A stretch of DNA of 64,000 nucleotides from Verrucomicrobiaceae bacterium (GTDB taxonomy: Bacteria; Pseudomonadota; Gammaproteobacteria; Pseudomonadales; CAMLJR01). Numbering within the stretch: the stretch's first letter is position 1; every line of letters begins with the position of its first letter. The position numbers and the translations under genes were made by a program. Positions 54,449 through 63,694 of the stretch are shown here, one piece after another. The notes under the pieces are model-generated. The model was not told the origin of the DNA, did no database searches, and worked only from the letters and a program-made list of their open reading frames with translations. The DNA lies in contig JAQGNY010000042.1 of the NCBI GenBank assembly GCA_028293825.1, forward strand, positions 22,467-86,466. Reading direction: 5' to 3'.

Positions 54449-54499
54449 AGTGCTTCCATAGCGAGAGTGCTTCCATAACAAAAGTGCCGTCGCGGTGAG
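54449..54499. repeat. Short 17-bp imperfect tandem repeat
   Basis: AGTGCTTCCATA occurs at 54449-54460 and again at 54466-54477, and a third partial unit AGTGCC begins at 54483. The period is 17 bases. It lies between the membrane protein gene and fimL. Confidence 0.5.
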
Positions 54500-54504
54500 C
54501 ACCT

Positions 54505-56214
54505 TCATGGCGATACGGCGTAGCCAAGTGCAGCCAAGCTTTCTTCGGCCACGGTCAGAATTTTTTCATCGGGCACGCGCGATGCGGCAAGCTCAGTGAA
54601 GTAGTACTCAAGACTGATCAACGCATCGGCGAGTGTTTCCAGCAACTGATGTCGTTGCGGTCCGCTCTGTTGCTTATCGCGGACGTGCGCTTCGACAAAC
54701 GCCGCACAGCTTTTCAAGATACTTGCGGCCCTTACGTGATTCAGAATTTGCGCGGCACCGCGCACGCTGGTGAGCGTGGTGCCGACATTCGCGATGTGTG
54801 CAACATCAAAATTGGATTCGACGTAGGACGTAATCGCGCGCTTACACAGGGCGATACCGTTCTGTACTTCGTCGATGACTATGCGCGACGCCTCGGCCAA
54901 CTGACTGTCCGCGACAATTTGCTTGCGCATTGCATCGGTGACTTGATCCAGATCGCCCGCCGTCAACTTATTGCGATACAACCCGGATAAACTGCTTTCG
55001 ATAAACAGCAGCGCGTCGGCCACAGACAGAAACTGTTCTGCGGGCACACCATTTTTCTGCGCGGCCCAAGTTTCAACAAACTTTAATTGTTCGCGCAGAA
55101 TATTGGCCGGCGCCTTTAAGTTGACCATTCGCAGCGTATCCGCAACGCGCGTGAGCGTTTCCTGCAAAGGCGCAAGCTCTTCTACGGAAATGCCCTGATT
55201 TTGCGAAGCAATTTCCAAAATATCTTTGGCGCTGCGTAACTCTTCTTTAAGCACCTTAACGACGGAGTCGATCGCCTCTAAACCGGGTCCGCGCATCGCG
55301 TCGTGTTGGGTGGTTAATTCACCATCGTCCGGTTGCAAGTGCGGAATTGCAAACGCATCGATTGTTGTCTTAACGCTATCGTCGCGATACGAAGAAATCG
55401 CCAGCAGAAATATCAGTTCGTGCCGAATTGAATCGTCCAGCACAGCGGCTAATGCGGTATCGCCGCCTTTGAGATAGCGCGACATCAGCCGTTCGATGGT
55501 GCCCAATGTGCGACGACGATTCAGATTGATGCTGAGACCGCCGCGCGCCATCGAATCGGCAACTGCTGCAGCCAGGTGCCAAATACCATCGCCGGATTTA
55601 GTCGGCATCTGATTGGCAAACCGCGCCGCCGCGCGCGCGATTAACTGCAAATTAAGTAGCTGGTTTTTCTGCCGCAGAATTGCCAGCAAGCCCACCTGAT
55701 ACATTTGCCGCAACCGCTCCAACGCCTCTTTATTTGGCGCAGCAACGGAGTCAGGCAACGCATGCACAGGGAGCAGACCAAAAGAGCGCGTCTCAAATTG
55801 AAACTCGGGGATCAGTGGTTTGCGACGCGCCACCCGCAATTCGTTGGCGTAGGGAATAATCAGAATCGGGTCGGCAAAGTGCCGGGTCGTAACGAATTCG
55901 ATGTATCGCGGCAGCACGAAAAACGCGTGACTCAGCGCGCCAGCCAATGCTTCCGCGCTCGCGCCGCTCGCTGTAGCGATATCTTTCAACGCATCCGCCA
56001 TTTCTTCGGCGAGCAAGGCTCCAGCGGTGAACTGAATCAACCGCAGCGTGCCGGCTACTTGCGACACATCGGTATAGCAATTCTCGGCCGCACCGGTATT
56101 GGTCGCATCGAGCAAAAATGCTTCGAGCTCGCCGGCCGCGCGCTGAATGGTGGTATCGAGCTCCTCTCGAATGAGCGCCAAAGAATTGAGATTAACTGCT
56201 GATTCCTGCGCCAC
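54505..56214 (-). CDS. fimL: FimL-type pilus/cAMP signalling protein
   Basis: A 569-residue soluble protein resembling FimL of Pseudomonas aeruginosa, which matches the N-terminal part of the chemosensory kinase ChpA and promotes type IV pilus function through cAMP signalling. Three helical Hpt-like regions are visible, but no phospho-acceptor His in the usual HxxKG context, as in FimL. GTG at 56214 follows GAAGGATGCAAC; a GTG five codons upstream is an alternative. It lies next to the dnaQ-rnhA-gloB-mltD group, which occupies the same general locus in Pseudomonas. A ChpA fragment is the alternative, but there is no kinase domain. Confidence 0.8.
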   Translation of the reverse strand: MAQESAVNLNSLALIREELDTTIQRAAGELEAFLLDATNTGAAENCYTDVSQVAGTLRLIQFTAGALLAEEMADALKDIATASGASAEALAGALSHAFFVLPRYIEFVTTRHFADPILIIPYANELRVARRKPLIPEFQFETRSFGLLPVHALPDSVAAPNKEALERLRQMYQVGLLAILRQKNQLLNLQLIARAAARFANQMPTKSGDGIWHLAAAVADSMARGGLSINLNRRRTLGTIERLMSRYLKGGDTALAAVLDDSIRHELIFLLAISSYRDDSVKTTIDAFAIPHLQPDDGELTTQHDAMRGPGLEAIDSVVKVLKEELRSAKDILEIASQNQGISVEELAPLQETLTRVADTLRMVNLKAPANILREQLKFVETWAAQKNGVPAEQFLSVADALLFIESSLSGLYRNKLTAGDLDQVTDAMRKQIVADSQLAEASRIVIDEVQNGIALCKRAITSYVESNFDVAHIANVGTTLTSVRGAAQILNHVRAASILKSCAAFVEAHVRDKQQSGPQRHQLLETLADALISLEYYFTELAASRVPDEKILTVAEESLAALGYAVSP

Positions 56215-56418
56215 GTTGCATCCTTCCACAGGTTTGATGAGTAAATTTCAGCGGGAACGGTAGCCTACGACGACTACCTGAAACACTTTGTTATTGGCTG
56301 AAATAAGTGCCTGTCATATATAGCATATACATCGGCATTAGGCCGGGGCCGCGATTCCATCACCCAACGCCACCAATGCCATTTTGCACGAAGAAAATTC
56401 ATTAACCACTTGAATTAT

Positions 56419-57153
56419 TTAGGAAGCACTTTCCGCGACCTTTGATCGCCACAAAGTTTTACCGCCGCTCGCCTTGTCGATTGTCATTAAATTCTGATCA
56501 TGTAAGGCGAGCTCCACTTGATTGGCTCGCACCACTTTCAACGCATGGAGAGGAAGGTCCAATTTGCGAATCACAGATTCGGTCGGCCCGGACGACTGGT
56601 TCTCGCTTTCTTCCCCTTGCAGCGCCAACGCGGTCTGGCCGCCGGTCATCGCTAGATAGACATCGGCAAGAATCTCGGCGTCTAGCAGTGCGCCGTGCAG
56701 CTCGCGCTGTGAGTTATCGACGCCATAGCGATTGCACAGCGCATCCAGATTATTTTTCTGACCGGGATGGCGCTGCCGCGCCATAACCAGCGTATCGATG
56801 ACCGCGCACAGGGTTTCGATACGCTCGTCTTTGCGATTGAGCAATTGCAGCTCGTAATTCAAAAACCCCAAATCGAACGGCGCGTTGTGAATGATTAATT
56901 CGGCGCCGCGAATAAAATCGAGCAGCTCGTCGACCACATGCGCAAACAACGGCTTATCGGCCACCATTTGATTGGTGATGCCATGCACTTCCATCGCGCC
57001 GAAATCGATCTCGCGCTCTGGATTCACATATTGATGAAAATGACGACCGGTCAAGCGGCGACCGATCATTTCGACACAACCGATTTCGATAAGACGATGA
57101 CCCTGACTCGTTTCGAGGCCAGTGGTTTCGGTATCGAGAATTATCTGGCGCAA
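56419..57153 (-). CDS. dnaQ: DNA polymerase III epsilon subunit (3'-5' exonuclease)
   Basis: A 244-residue proofreading subunit. The exonuclease motifs are ExoI LDTETTG, ExoII IIHNAPFDLGFL and ExoIII with HGALLDAEILADVYL, which carries the catalytic His and Asp. The C-terminal segment binds the polymerase subunit. The only sensible start is TTG at 57153, preceded by GGAGAGCCTT; the resulting MRQIILDTETTG matches the family N-terminus. It follows rnhA by 51 bases on the same strand. Confidence 0.94.
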   Translation of the reverse strand: MRQIILDTETTGLETSQGHRLIEIGCVEMIGRRLTGRHFHQYVNPEREIDFGAMEVHGITNQMVADKPLFAHVVDELLDFIRGAELIIHNAPFDLGFLNYELQLLNRKDERIETLCAVIDTLVMARQRHPGQKNNLDALCNRYGVDNSQRELHGALLDAEILADVYLAMTGGQTALALQGEESENQSSGPTESVIRKLDLPLHALKVVRANQVELALHDQNLMTIDKASGGKTLWRSKVAESAS

Positions 57154-57204
57154 AAGGCTCTCCCCACTATTTATGCTCTGTTTGTTTTCATGGCCTGCTT
57201 GTAT

Positions 57205-57660
57205 TCAGGCTTTGCTGGTTTTGGACAGATGCAACTCTTCGATGCCGCGATTGGCCAGCTCGTCGGCAAGCTCGTTCTCGCGATGCCCGCTATGGCCTTT
57301 CACCCAATGCCAAGTCACGACATGCTTCTGATTTAACTCATCGAGGCGCTGCCACAAATCCACATTTTTAACCGGAGCCTTGGCAGCCGTGCGCCAACCG
57401 CGCCGCTTCCATTGCTCCAGCCACTCACTGATGCCGCGCCGCACGTATTCGGAATCGGTGGTCAACGCCACTTCACACGGCTCTTTAAGTTGGGCGAGCG
57501 CTTCGATCGCCGCCGTCAACTCCATGCGGTTGTTAGTCGTCAGCTGCTCGCCGCCGTAAAACATTTTTTCTTGACCCTGAAAACGCAATATCGCGCCCCA
57601 ACCGCCCGGACCGGGATTGCCCTTACAGGCGCCGTCGGTAAAAACCTCAACTTGTTTCAA
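57205..57660 (-). CDS. rnhA: Ribonuclease HI
   Basis: A 151-residue enzyme that degrades the RNA strand of RNA-DNA hybrids. The catalytic residues are visible: Asp in [16 protein letters not shown], Glu in [13 protein letters not shown], Asp in [11 protein letters not shown], and the C-terminal His/Asp pair in [14 protein letters not shown]. The basic handle (WKRRGW) is present. It overlaps the end of the methyltransferase gene by four bases. Confidence 0.97.
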   Translation of the reverse strand: MKQVEVFTDGACKGNPGPGGWGAILRFQGQEKMFYGGEQLTTNNRMELTAAIEALAQLKEPCEVALTTDSEYVRRGISEWLEQWKRRGWRTAAKAPVKNVDLWQRLDELNQKHVVTWHWVKGHSGHRENELADELANRGIEELHLSKTSKA

Positions 57661-58454
57661 CGCTTGTGTGCCTTTTTCTGCCCGACTGCCACGCTGGGTT
57701 TAGCCGCCGACAATGGCGCCAATACGGGCCGCGCGTGTGACCAAATCGGTTTGATAGGAATGAATTTAGATTCTTGCTTGATTGCCGTGATCAAGTAAAT
57801 GCCGCCCAACGGCCAATGGCGCGACAGCGTGTTGTCACTGTCCGAAAGGTTCGGCCACTGCGCGGCACGATGCAGCGGTAACCGATGAAAGCCGTATTCG
57901 GTCGATTCGATTTGAAAGCCCAACAGCTGCAGCCAATCGTTCATGCGCGCTGCGGAAAAAAAGTGATTGCGCCAAACGCTGCCGCTGCGCAGCCGACCCA
58001 CAGCCATGCGCGCGCCAAAAGGCGACCACGGATTGAAACCGATCAGGATCACGCGACCATTCGGTACGGTAACCCGATACAGCTCGCGCAACACCGCATG
58101 CGGATCGGCGGAAAACTCCGGCACGTGATGCGCTAAGGCTACGTCGATACTGCCGGTCTCGAACGGCAACTCCTCGAAATTGCAGCGCACGAACGCCGAG
58201 CGACTATCGGCGCTTGGTAGAGCTGGGCGGATCGGTCCGGCTTTGAAGCATCGTTGAATTCGGCAATCGCCGTATAAGTCGAGGTTGTTATTGGCGCTGA
58301 GTTGCAGCAAGTGATAACCGAAACAATCAGCCAGACAGCGCGCGAGCATACGGCGCTCGACCGCCAACACAACGCGGCCCATGTCGGTTTCGAACCATTG
58401 CTGCAGCGATGAGGCTAATGTATCGAGCTGTGGCTGGTGTTTCCACACAGGCAT
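57657..58454 (-). CDS. Class I SAM-dependent methyltransferase
   Basis: A 265-residue Methyltransferase_11-type protein located upstream of rnhA, as in Pseudomonas. The acidic strand 4 is [19 protein letters not shown], followed by [22 protein letters not shown]. The usual GxGxG cofactor motif is degenerate. Its substrate is unknown. It is divergent from, and its 5' end lies close to, the gloB gene. Confidence 0.83.
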   Translation of the reverse strand: MPVWKHQPQLDTLASSLQQWFETDMGRVVLAVERRMLARCLADCFGYHLLQLSANNNLDLYGDCRIQRCFKAGPIRPALPSADSRSAFVRCNFEELPFETGSIDVALAHHVPEFSADPHAVLRELYRVTVPNGRVILIGFNPWSPFGARMAVGRLRSGSVWRNHFFSAARMNDWLQLLGFQIESTEYGFHRLPLHRAAQWPNLSDSDNTLSRHWPLGGIYLITAIKQESKFIPIKPIWSHARPVLAPLSAAKPSVAVGQKKAHKR

Positions 58455-58547
58455 ACCAGAAACTCCAAGACGTTTATGCGACGCTGTTGCGCGCGTATAT
58501 TACCCGCTATTCCGCTCTGCGGCCCTCGTTTTTCCGGATTGCTTGCC

Positions 58548-59333
58548 ATGCTGAGTATCGAACCCATCGCCGCCTTTAAAGACAATTACATCTGGTGTTT
58601 GCATAAAGGCAGCGAAGCGTGGATTGTCGATCCGGGCGACGCGGATCCCGTCGAGGCGTTTCTGGCGGAGCACAATCTCACATTAAACGGCATCTTGATT
58701 ACACATCATCATCACGACCATACCGGCGGAGTCGTCGAGCTAGCGCGGCGACACTCGTTGAAAACGGTTTATGGTCCGCGCAATCCGTCTATCGCTGGCA
58801 TCACCGATCATTTATCGGAAGGCGATAGCATCCGAGTTTTTGGGCAAGAGTTTTCCGTACTTGAAATCCCAGGTCATACACTCGACCACATCGCCTATTT
58901 TTCAGCGGATGCCGGCTCAACAGGTGGGCTTCCGCCAACCCTTTTTTGCGGCGACACCTTGTTCGCGGCAGGCTGCGGAAGGCTCTTTGAAGGCAGTGCG
59001 GAACAGATGTATCGGAGCTTACAAAAACTCGCCAATTTGCCTTCAACCACTGCGGTTTACTGTGCTCATGAATACACGGAAGCGAATTTACGCTTTGCGC
59101 TGGCGGTTGAGCCTGCTAACCTCGCGACTCAACAACGCGCTGCACGCACCGCAACATTGCGCGAAATGCTCAAGCCGACGCTGCCATCAACGCTGCAGAT
59201 AGAACTAGAAACAAACCCTTTTTTGCGGGTGGACGCCACCGCAGTAAAGGACGCGGTGCAGAAAGCAGATCCCAACAGCACAGAAAATGTTCAAATTTTT
59301 GCAGCACTTCGCAGTTGGAAAGATCATTTTTGA
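58548..59333 (+). CDS. gloB: Hydroxyacylglutathione hydrolase (glyoxalase II)
   Basis: A 261-residue metallo-beta-lactamase-fold enzyme that hydrolyses S-lactoylglutathione to lactate and glutathione in methylglyoxal detoxification. The metal motif THHHHDHTGG, the bridging Asp in FCGDTLFAAGCGR and the His in YCAHEYT are all present. The ATG at 58548 gives the family N-terminus MLSIEPIAAFKDNYIW; the frame is open upstream to 58437, but that part is non-family sequence overlapping the divergent gene. Confidence 0.95.
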   Translation: MLSIEPIAAFKDNYIWCLHKGSEAWIVDPGDADPVEAFLAEHNLTLNGILITHHHHDHTGGVVELARRHSLKTVYGPRNPSIAGITDHLSEGDSIRVFGQEFSVLEIPGHTLDHIAYFSADAGSTGGLPPTLFCGDTLFAAGCGRLFEGSAEQMYRSLQKLANLPSTTAVYCAHEYTEANLRFALAVEPANLATQQRAARTATLREMLKPTLPSTLQIELETNPFLRVDATAVKDAVQKADPNSTENVQIFAALRSWKDHF

Positions 59334-59416
59334 GACGCAGTTTTTGACTGAAGGCTGATCGGTAAATACACTTCAGCCTAACTTTAACAATTACCTCGCC
59401 GAAGAAAATACAGATA

Positions 59417-61063
59417 ATGACGCTAAAAGCACGCGCCTTAAAAGTAAAAAAACGACGAAATTTCAGCAGCTTAATCGCTTCTCTTAATGTCGTTTTATGT
59501 ATTTTTATCAGCGCCTGCAGTCAAACCCAACACACCGCCTCTATCTCAACACCCGATCGCAAAGCCCCTCGTTCTGGACACGGATCATCCCTCAGCGCCC
59601 TGCCCGACATTATTGACGCCTCTGACGACATCCCAAATCCGAAATTCGACCGTCTCTACAGCGGCGACGCGGATACCATTTGGGAACCGATTCGCGCGGG
59701 CTACAAACTTGATTGGGATCTCGATCAGCCGTTGATCGATGATGCAGTCGCTTGGTATCGCAAAAATCCAACTTTCGTGTACCGCTCGACCGAGCGCTCA
59801 AACCGCTACATGCACTATGTGCTGTCGGCGATTCAGCAGCGCAATATGCCGACCGAATTGGCGTTATTGCCCTTTATTGAAAGCGCTTACGATCCATTCG
59901 CTTATTCGCGCAGCGGCGCTGCCGGCCTCTGGCAGTTTGTACCGCAAACGGCCAGCACCTTTGGCTTAGGCCACACCTGGTGGTATGACGGCCGCAAAGA
60001 TATTGTTGCATCCACTGATGCGGCACTGACCTACCTCCAGTTTTTGCACGATAAATTCGATGGCGATTGGTTACTGGCGGTAGCCGCTTACAACTTTGGC
60101 GAAGGTAGCATTCAACGCGCAGTCGACGAGAACAAACGCAAAGGACAACCCACCGACTTCTGGCACCTCAGTTTGCGAGAAGAAACTCGCACCTATGTGC
60201 CGCGGCTGCTGGCTCTCGCCAAAATCGTCAATGCGCCGCATAAATACGGCATCAACTTGTATGCGATTCCCGACAAAGCGTATTTTGCTGCGGTGAGCAC
60301 GGGCGGCCCGCTAACGCTTGCGAAGGCATCCGATCTATCGAATGTCGATGTTGACGAGCTTTATCGACTAAATCCCGGGCTCAACCACTCCAGCATCGGC
60401 CCTCAAGATCCGCAGCGTTTGTTAATACCGATCGACTCGGTCGATAAGTTCAGCCGCGAGCTGGCGTTAATGCCAGCGGATAAACGCGGCAACCTGAAAC
60501 AATACGATGTGGCGAAAGGCGACACGCTCGCCGGTATCGCGCGCAAATTTAATATAGATCCAGCCGCGATTCGCAACACAAATCGCCTCGGCGACAAGTT
60601 ATTGCGCCCCGGGCAATCGTTGTTAATTCCAATCAATGGCGAGACAGAAACTGTCGCCGTTGCGAAAACTGCACCGGCGCCAGTTGCTGCGCAGACACCC
60701 TTTGGCGCCATCCAGATATTTCATACAGTGGAAGCCGGCGATAATTTGCGCCGACTGTCGCAGCGCTACGACGTCAGTGCCAAAGATATTCAACGCTGGA
60801 ATGGATTGGGCGCTGACGACCCGATCAAGCTGGGACAGAAGTTAAATATCTGGACCGATAAACAAGAAGTGAAAGCCGCGCAACCAAAAACTGTTGCAGT
60901 AGTTTCTAAAAAGGTTGGATATACCGTGCAAAATGGCGATTCACTGACCGCCATCGCCGATAAATTTAAAATAGAAATCGAAGATATTTTGCGCTGGAAT
61001 CAAGTCAATCCACGCGGCTTACTGCAACCTGGTCAACGTCTAACACTTTATGTATCGCGCTAA
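59417..61063 (+). CDS. mltD: Membrane-bound lytic murein transglycosylase D with three LysM repeats
   Basis: A 548-residue lipoprotein (lipobox FISAC near residue 33). The SLT domain has the catalytic Glu in LLPFIESAYDP and the GAAGLWQFVPQTA block. Three LysM repeats follow: KQYDVAKGDTLAGIARKF, FHTVEAGDNLRRLSQRY and YTVQNGDSLTAIADKF, which bind glycan strands. MltD cleaves peptidoglycan to anhydromuropeptides during growth. It sits 83 bases after gloB, the order known from Pseudomonas. Confidence 0.94.
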   Translation: MTLKARALKVKKRRNFSSLIASLNVVLCIFISACSQTQHTASISTPDRKAPRSGHGSSLSALPDIIDASDDIPNPKFDRLYSGDADTIWEPIRAGYKLDWDLDQPLIDDAVAWYRKNPTFVYRSTERSNRYMHYVLSAIQQRNMPTELALLPFIESAYDPFAYSRSGAAGLWQFVPQTASTFGLGHTWWYDGRKDIVASTDAALTYLQFLHDKFDGDWLLAVAAYNFGEGSIQRAVDENKRKGQPTDFWHLSLREETRTYVPRLLALAKIVNAPHKYGINLYAIPDKAYFAAVSTGGPLTLAKASDLSNVDVDELYRLNPGLNHSSIGPQDPQRLLIPIDSVDKFSRELALMPADKRGNLKQYDVAKGDTLAGIARKFNIDPAAIRNTNRLGDKLLRPGQSLLIPINGETETVAVAKTAPAPVAAQTPFGAIQIFHTVEAGDNLRRLSQRYDVSAKDIQRWNGLGADDPIKLGQKLNIWTDKQEVKAAQPKTVAVVSKKVGYTVQNGDSLTAIADKFKIEIEDILRWNQVNPRGLLQPGQRLTLYVSR

Positions 61064-61084
61064 TCACTAAAAACATTTGCAGTT

Positions 61085-62521
61085 TTAGCGCGACCGCCGC
61101 TCCGCCAACATCGATAAACCCATATTCGCCTGCTGCGCGAAATGACAAAAACTCTCGTACTGCTCTTGCTCGATGGCATCGCCTTTAACGCCGCGATCAG
61201 CGAACAACACACCGATTTGTCGCGGTCCCGCATACAACGCGGCCATTACGCAATTGCTGGGGTCGAAGGCACTGCGTGCACCCAACTCGATAAGATGTTT
61301 GAACTGGCTCGGTTTATCGCGTCGCATCCACAGCAATTGGCGCGAATGTAAACAATAAGAAAACAAATTGTCCTGCTCGCCTTTCATAGAAAACTGCATG
61401 GCTTCGCGCCACGCTGTGCCCTCTTCGCTTAACGCGTATTTTGCCTGCAGGATTTTTTTCTTCGAATCGATCAGCAGTAACGCAACGCGCTCGTAACCGA
61501 TAGCGCGGTGCACACCTTCAACGACCGTTTGAAACAAGGTATTCACGTCGACATTTTCGTGAATCATTGTCGCCAACTCACGCAGAATGCTTAGCTGCAA
61601 TTGTGCGTCCGACTTGCTGCGATTGGCAGTAGGCACAGCCTGCGCGTCCGATGTGCTCGGAATAAAATTGCAGACTTTGTTCGCGCCATAATTTAATGCA
61701 ACTGCCGCCGCGTCCTCGGCGCCTTTTAATAAACCCAGTCGCGCCTCCTCACGGCTCTGCCCCGTAAATGCAGATACCTTATCCAACACTCTTTCCAACT
61801 CTGGCGAATTCCAACCCGCCTCCGCCGCCAAACTGATCTCATCGCCAAGTCGTACAGCCTGCGCTGCAAACGTGTCGCACTCACCGTCTTGCAATGCTTC
61901 ACTCAGTGTCGGCCCGAGCTGCCACAGCTCAGCGAGCTTTCGTGTTATTTCGCGCAACGTAGTGCCGAGCACATCGCGTTCGTTATCCGAGTTATCCCGT
62001 TGATCACCCAGAGCCTGCTCCAACATCAGCATCTGTTCGCCGCGGCAACTCCAAAACGCCATATCGCCGACGTGCAACAACAGCGCCGCAATAAATGCAT
62101 CCTCCTTCACGGCTTGATCGCGATTCACCAGCAAACGTTCGGCCTGCACCGCCGCGTGAAAACCGCGCGCCAGCCATTCGAGCATGCGTTGCTTCGCGCC
62201 TTTCTTTAGCAGTGAGTCGATCAGCATCACCGACAACGAAATTGCTTTAATTCCCTGAAAGCCCAACTTCACTACCGCGCGGCTAATTGTGGTGACATCT
62301 TGATCGCCATGCGGATTGAAATACGCACTATTGGAAAGTCGCAGCACTTTGGCCGTCAGCGACGCATCCCGCAAAATAACGGCGGACAATTGATTTACCG
62401 ACGTGTCTGAACCGTTGGTCAAACGATTGATCTCGCGCATCACCTCCGACAACACCGGCAATTCGTTGCGACTCAAGCGCGTAACCCACGCATCGATGCC
62501 GCTTGTATGTACTTGGCTCAT
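61085..62521 (-). CDS. HDOD-domain signalling protein with C-terminal GAF-like domain
   Basis: A 478-residue cytosolic protein. Residues of about 15-215 form an HDOD domain (NELPVLSEVMREINRL, SAVILRDASLTAKVLRLSNSAYF, AVVKLGFQGIKAISLSVML), a degenerate HD phosphohydrolase used as a signalling scaffold. Residues of about 310-470 resemble a GAF domain (LRELATMIHENVDVNTLFQTV, then ERVALLLIDSKKKI). Such proteins control motility or stress responses; the ligand is unknown. It is convergent with mltD, and its start follows no strong Shine-Dalgarno. Confidence 0.83.
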   Translation of the reverse strand: MSQVHTSGIDAWVTRLSRNELPVLSEVMREINRLTNGSDTSVNQLSAVILRDASLTAKVLRLSNSAYFNPHGDQDVTTISRAVVKLGFQGIKAISLSVMLIDSLLKKGAKQRMLEWLARGFHAAVQAERLLVNRDQAVKEDAFIAALLLHVGDMAFWSCRGEQMLMLEQALGDQRDNSDNERDVLGTTLREITRKLAELWQLGPTLSEALQDGECDTFAAQAVRLGDEISLAAEAGWNSPELERVLDKVSAFTGQSREEARLGLLKGAEDAAAVALNYGANKVCNFIPSTSDAQAVPTANRSKSDAQLQLSILRELATMIHENVDVNTLFQTVVEGVHRAIGYERVALLLIDSKKKILQAKYALSEEGTAWREAMQFSMKGEQDNLFSYCLHSRQLLWMRRDKPSQFKHLIELGARSAFDPSNCVMAALYAGPRQIGVLFADRGVKGDAIEQEQYESFCHFAQQANMGLSMLAERRSR

Positions 62522-62667
62522 TAAACGCTGCTCATCAAACGGTGCTAATTAAATACCGGGAATAATCTTAGAAGAGATACGTTGAAGTGTAGACCACGTA
62601 AATGTTGTCAGACCTCGGCTTAACTTGTTAACGTAGCCGCGCCCGATTAATTGTGATTGCTTCTTGC

Positions 62668-63690
62668 ATGGCTGGATATTTTCTCAGACGTCTGCTTTTA
62701 ATTATTCCGACCTTTATCGGCATAACCCTACTGGTGTTCACGATCACGCGCGTCGTCCCCGGCGGCCCGATCGAGCGCATGATGACGCAGGCAGCACTAC
62801 AGCAAGGCGATCAGCGTAGCGCCAAAACGCGCAGCGGCAGCACTCTTGATGAAAAACAACTTGCCCAATTAAAAGCCTATTACGGTTTCGATAAACCAGT
62901 ATTGGTGTCTTACGCACAATGGCTATGGCGGGTGCTGCATTTCGATCTTGGCAACTCCACGCGTTATCACGACCCGGTGTGGGATCTCATCAAAGAACGC
63001 TTTCCCATTTCAATTTTTTACGGTGTAGCTGCGTTAATTATCACTTATGCCGTTTGTATCCCGCTCGGCATAGCAAAGGCAGTACGGCACAAGCAGCTCT
63101 TCGATAATCTCTCCTCCGTAATTGTTTTTTTTGGCTACGCCGTACCGGGCTATGTTGTGGGCGTGGCACTGATAACAATATTTGCCTCGCAACTCGATTG
63201 GTTTCCATTGGGCGGATTTACCAGTGATGACTTTGATAATTTTCCGCTAGAAAAAAAAATCACCGATGCTATTTACCATGCCGTATTGCCGCTCACTGCT
63301 TATCTGGCCGGTAGTTTTGCGCTGACAACATTAATGATGAAAAACGCGCTGATGGATAATCTGGCAGCGGACTATATGCGCACCGCTGTCGCGAAGGGTC
63401 AGAGCTTTCAAGCATCCGTGCGCAATCATGCATTGCGCAATAGCTTGATTCCGATCGCCACCTCTTTTGGCAACAATATCTCGCTGCTGCTGGGCGGATC
63501 TTTTTTGATCGAAGCCATCTTTAATATCGACGGTATCGGTCTGCTCGGTTTCGAATCGGTACTTGAACGGGATTATCCCGTAGTGATGGGCATTCTCGTC
63601 GTTAGCTCATTGCTCTTTTTGGTGGGAAATATTCTCTCCGATATCTGCGTAGTATTAGTCGACCCACGCATTCGGTTTGGAGATAGCTGA
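62668..63690 (+). CDS. yejB: Peptide ABC transporter permease YejB-type
   Basis: A 340-residue inner-membrane permease of the dipeptide/oligopeptide class. FLRRLLLIIPTFIGITLLVF is the usual first helix, and the large periplasmic loop before EKLPISIFYG-type helices and the C-terminal FSPD-like LIEAIFNIDGIGLLGFES are family features. It resembles YejB, part of a microcin C and peptide importer; the YejA-type binding protein gene does not lie directly upstream here. ATG at 62668 starts MAGYFLRRLL; a GTG at 62653 is an alternative. The yejE-like gene follows by four bases. Confidence 0.9.
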   Translation: MAGYFLRRLLLIIPTFIGITLLVFTITRVVPGGPIERMMTQAALQQGDQRSAKTRSGSTLDEKQLAQLKAYYGFDKPVLVSYAQWLWRVLHFDLGNSTRYHDPVWDLIKERFPISIFYGVAALIITYAVCIPLGIAKAVRHKQLFDNLSSVIVFFGYAVPGYVVGVALITIFASQLDWFPLGGFTSDDFDNFPLEKKITDAIYHAVLPLTAYLAGSFALTTLMMKNALMDNLAADYMRTAVAKGQSFQASVRNHALRNSLIPIATSFGNNISLLLGGSFLIEAIFNIDGIGLLGFESVLERDYPVVMGILVVSSLLFLVGNILSDICVVLVDPRIRFGDS

Positions 63691-63694
63691 GCGC

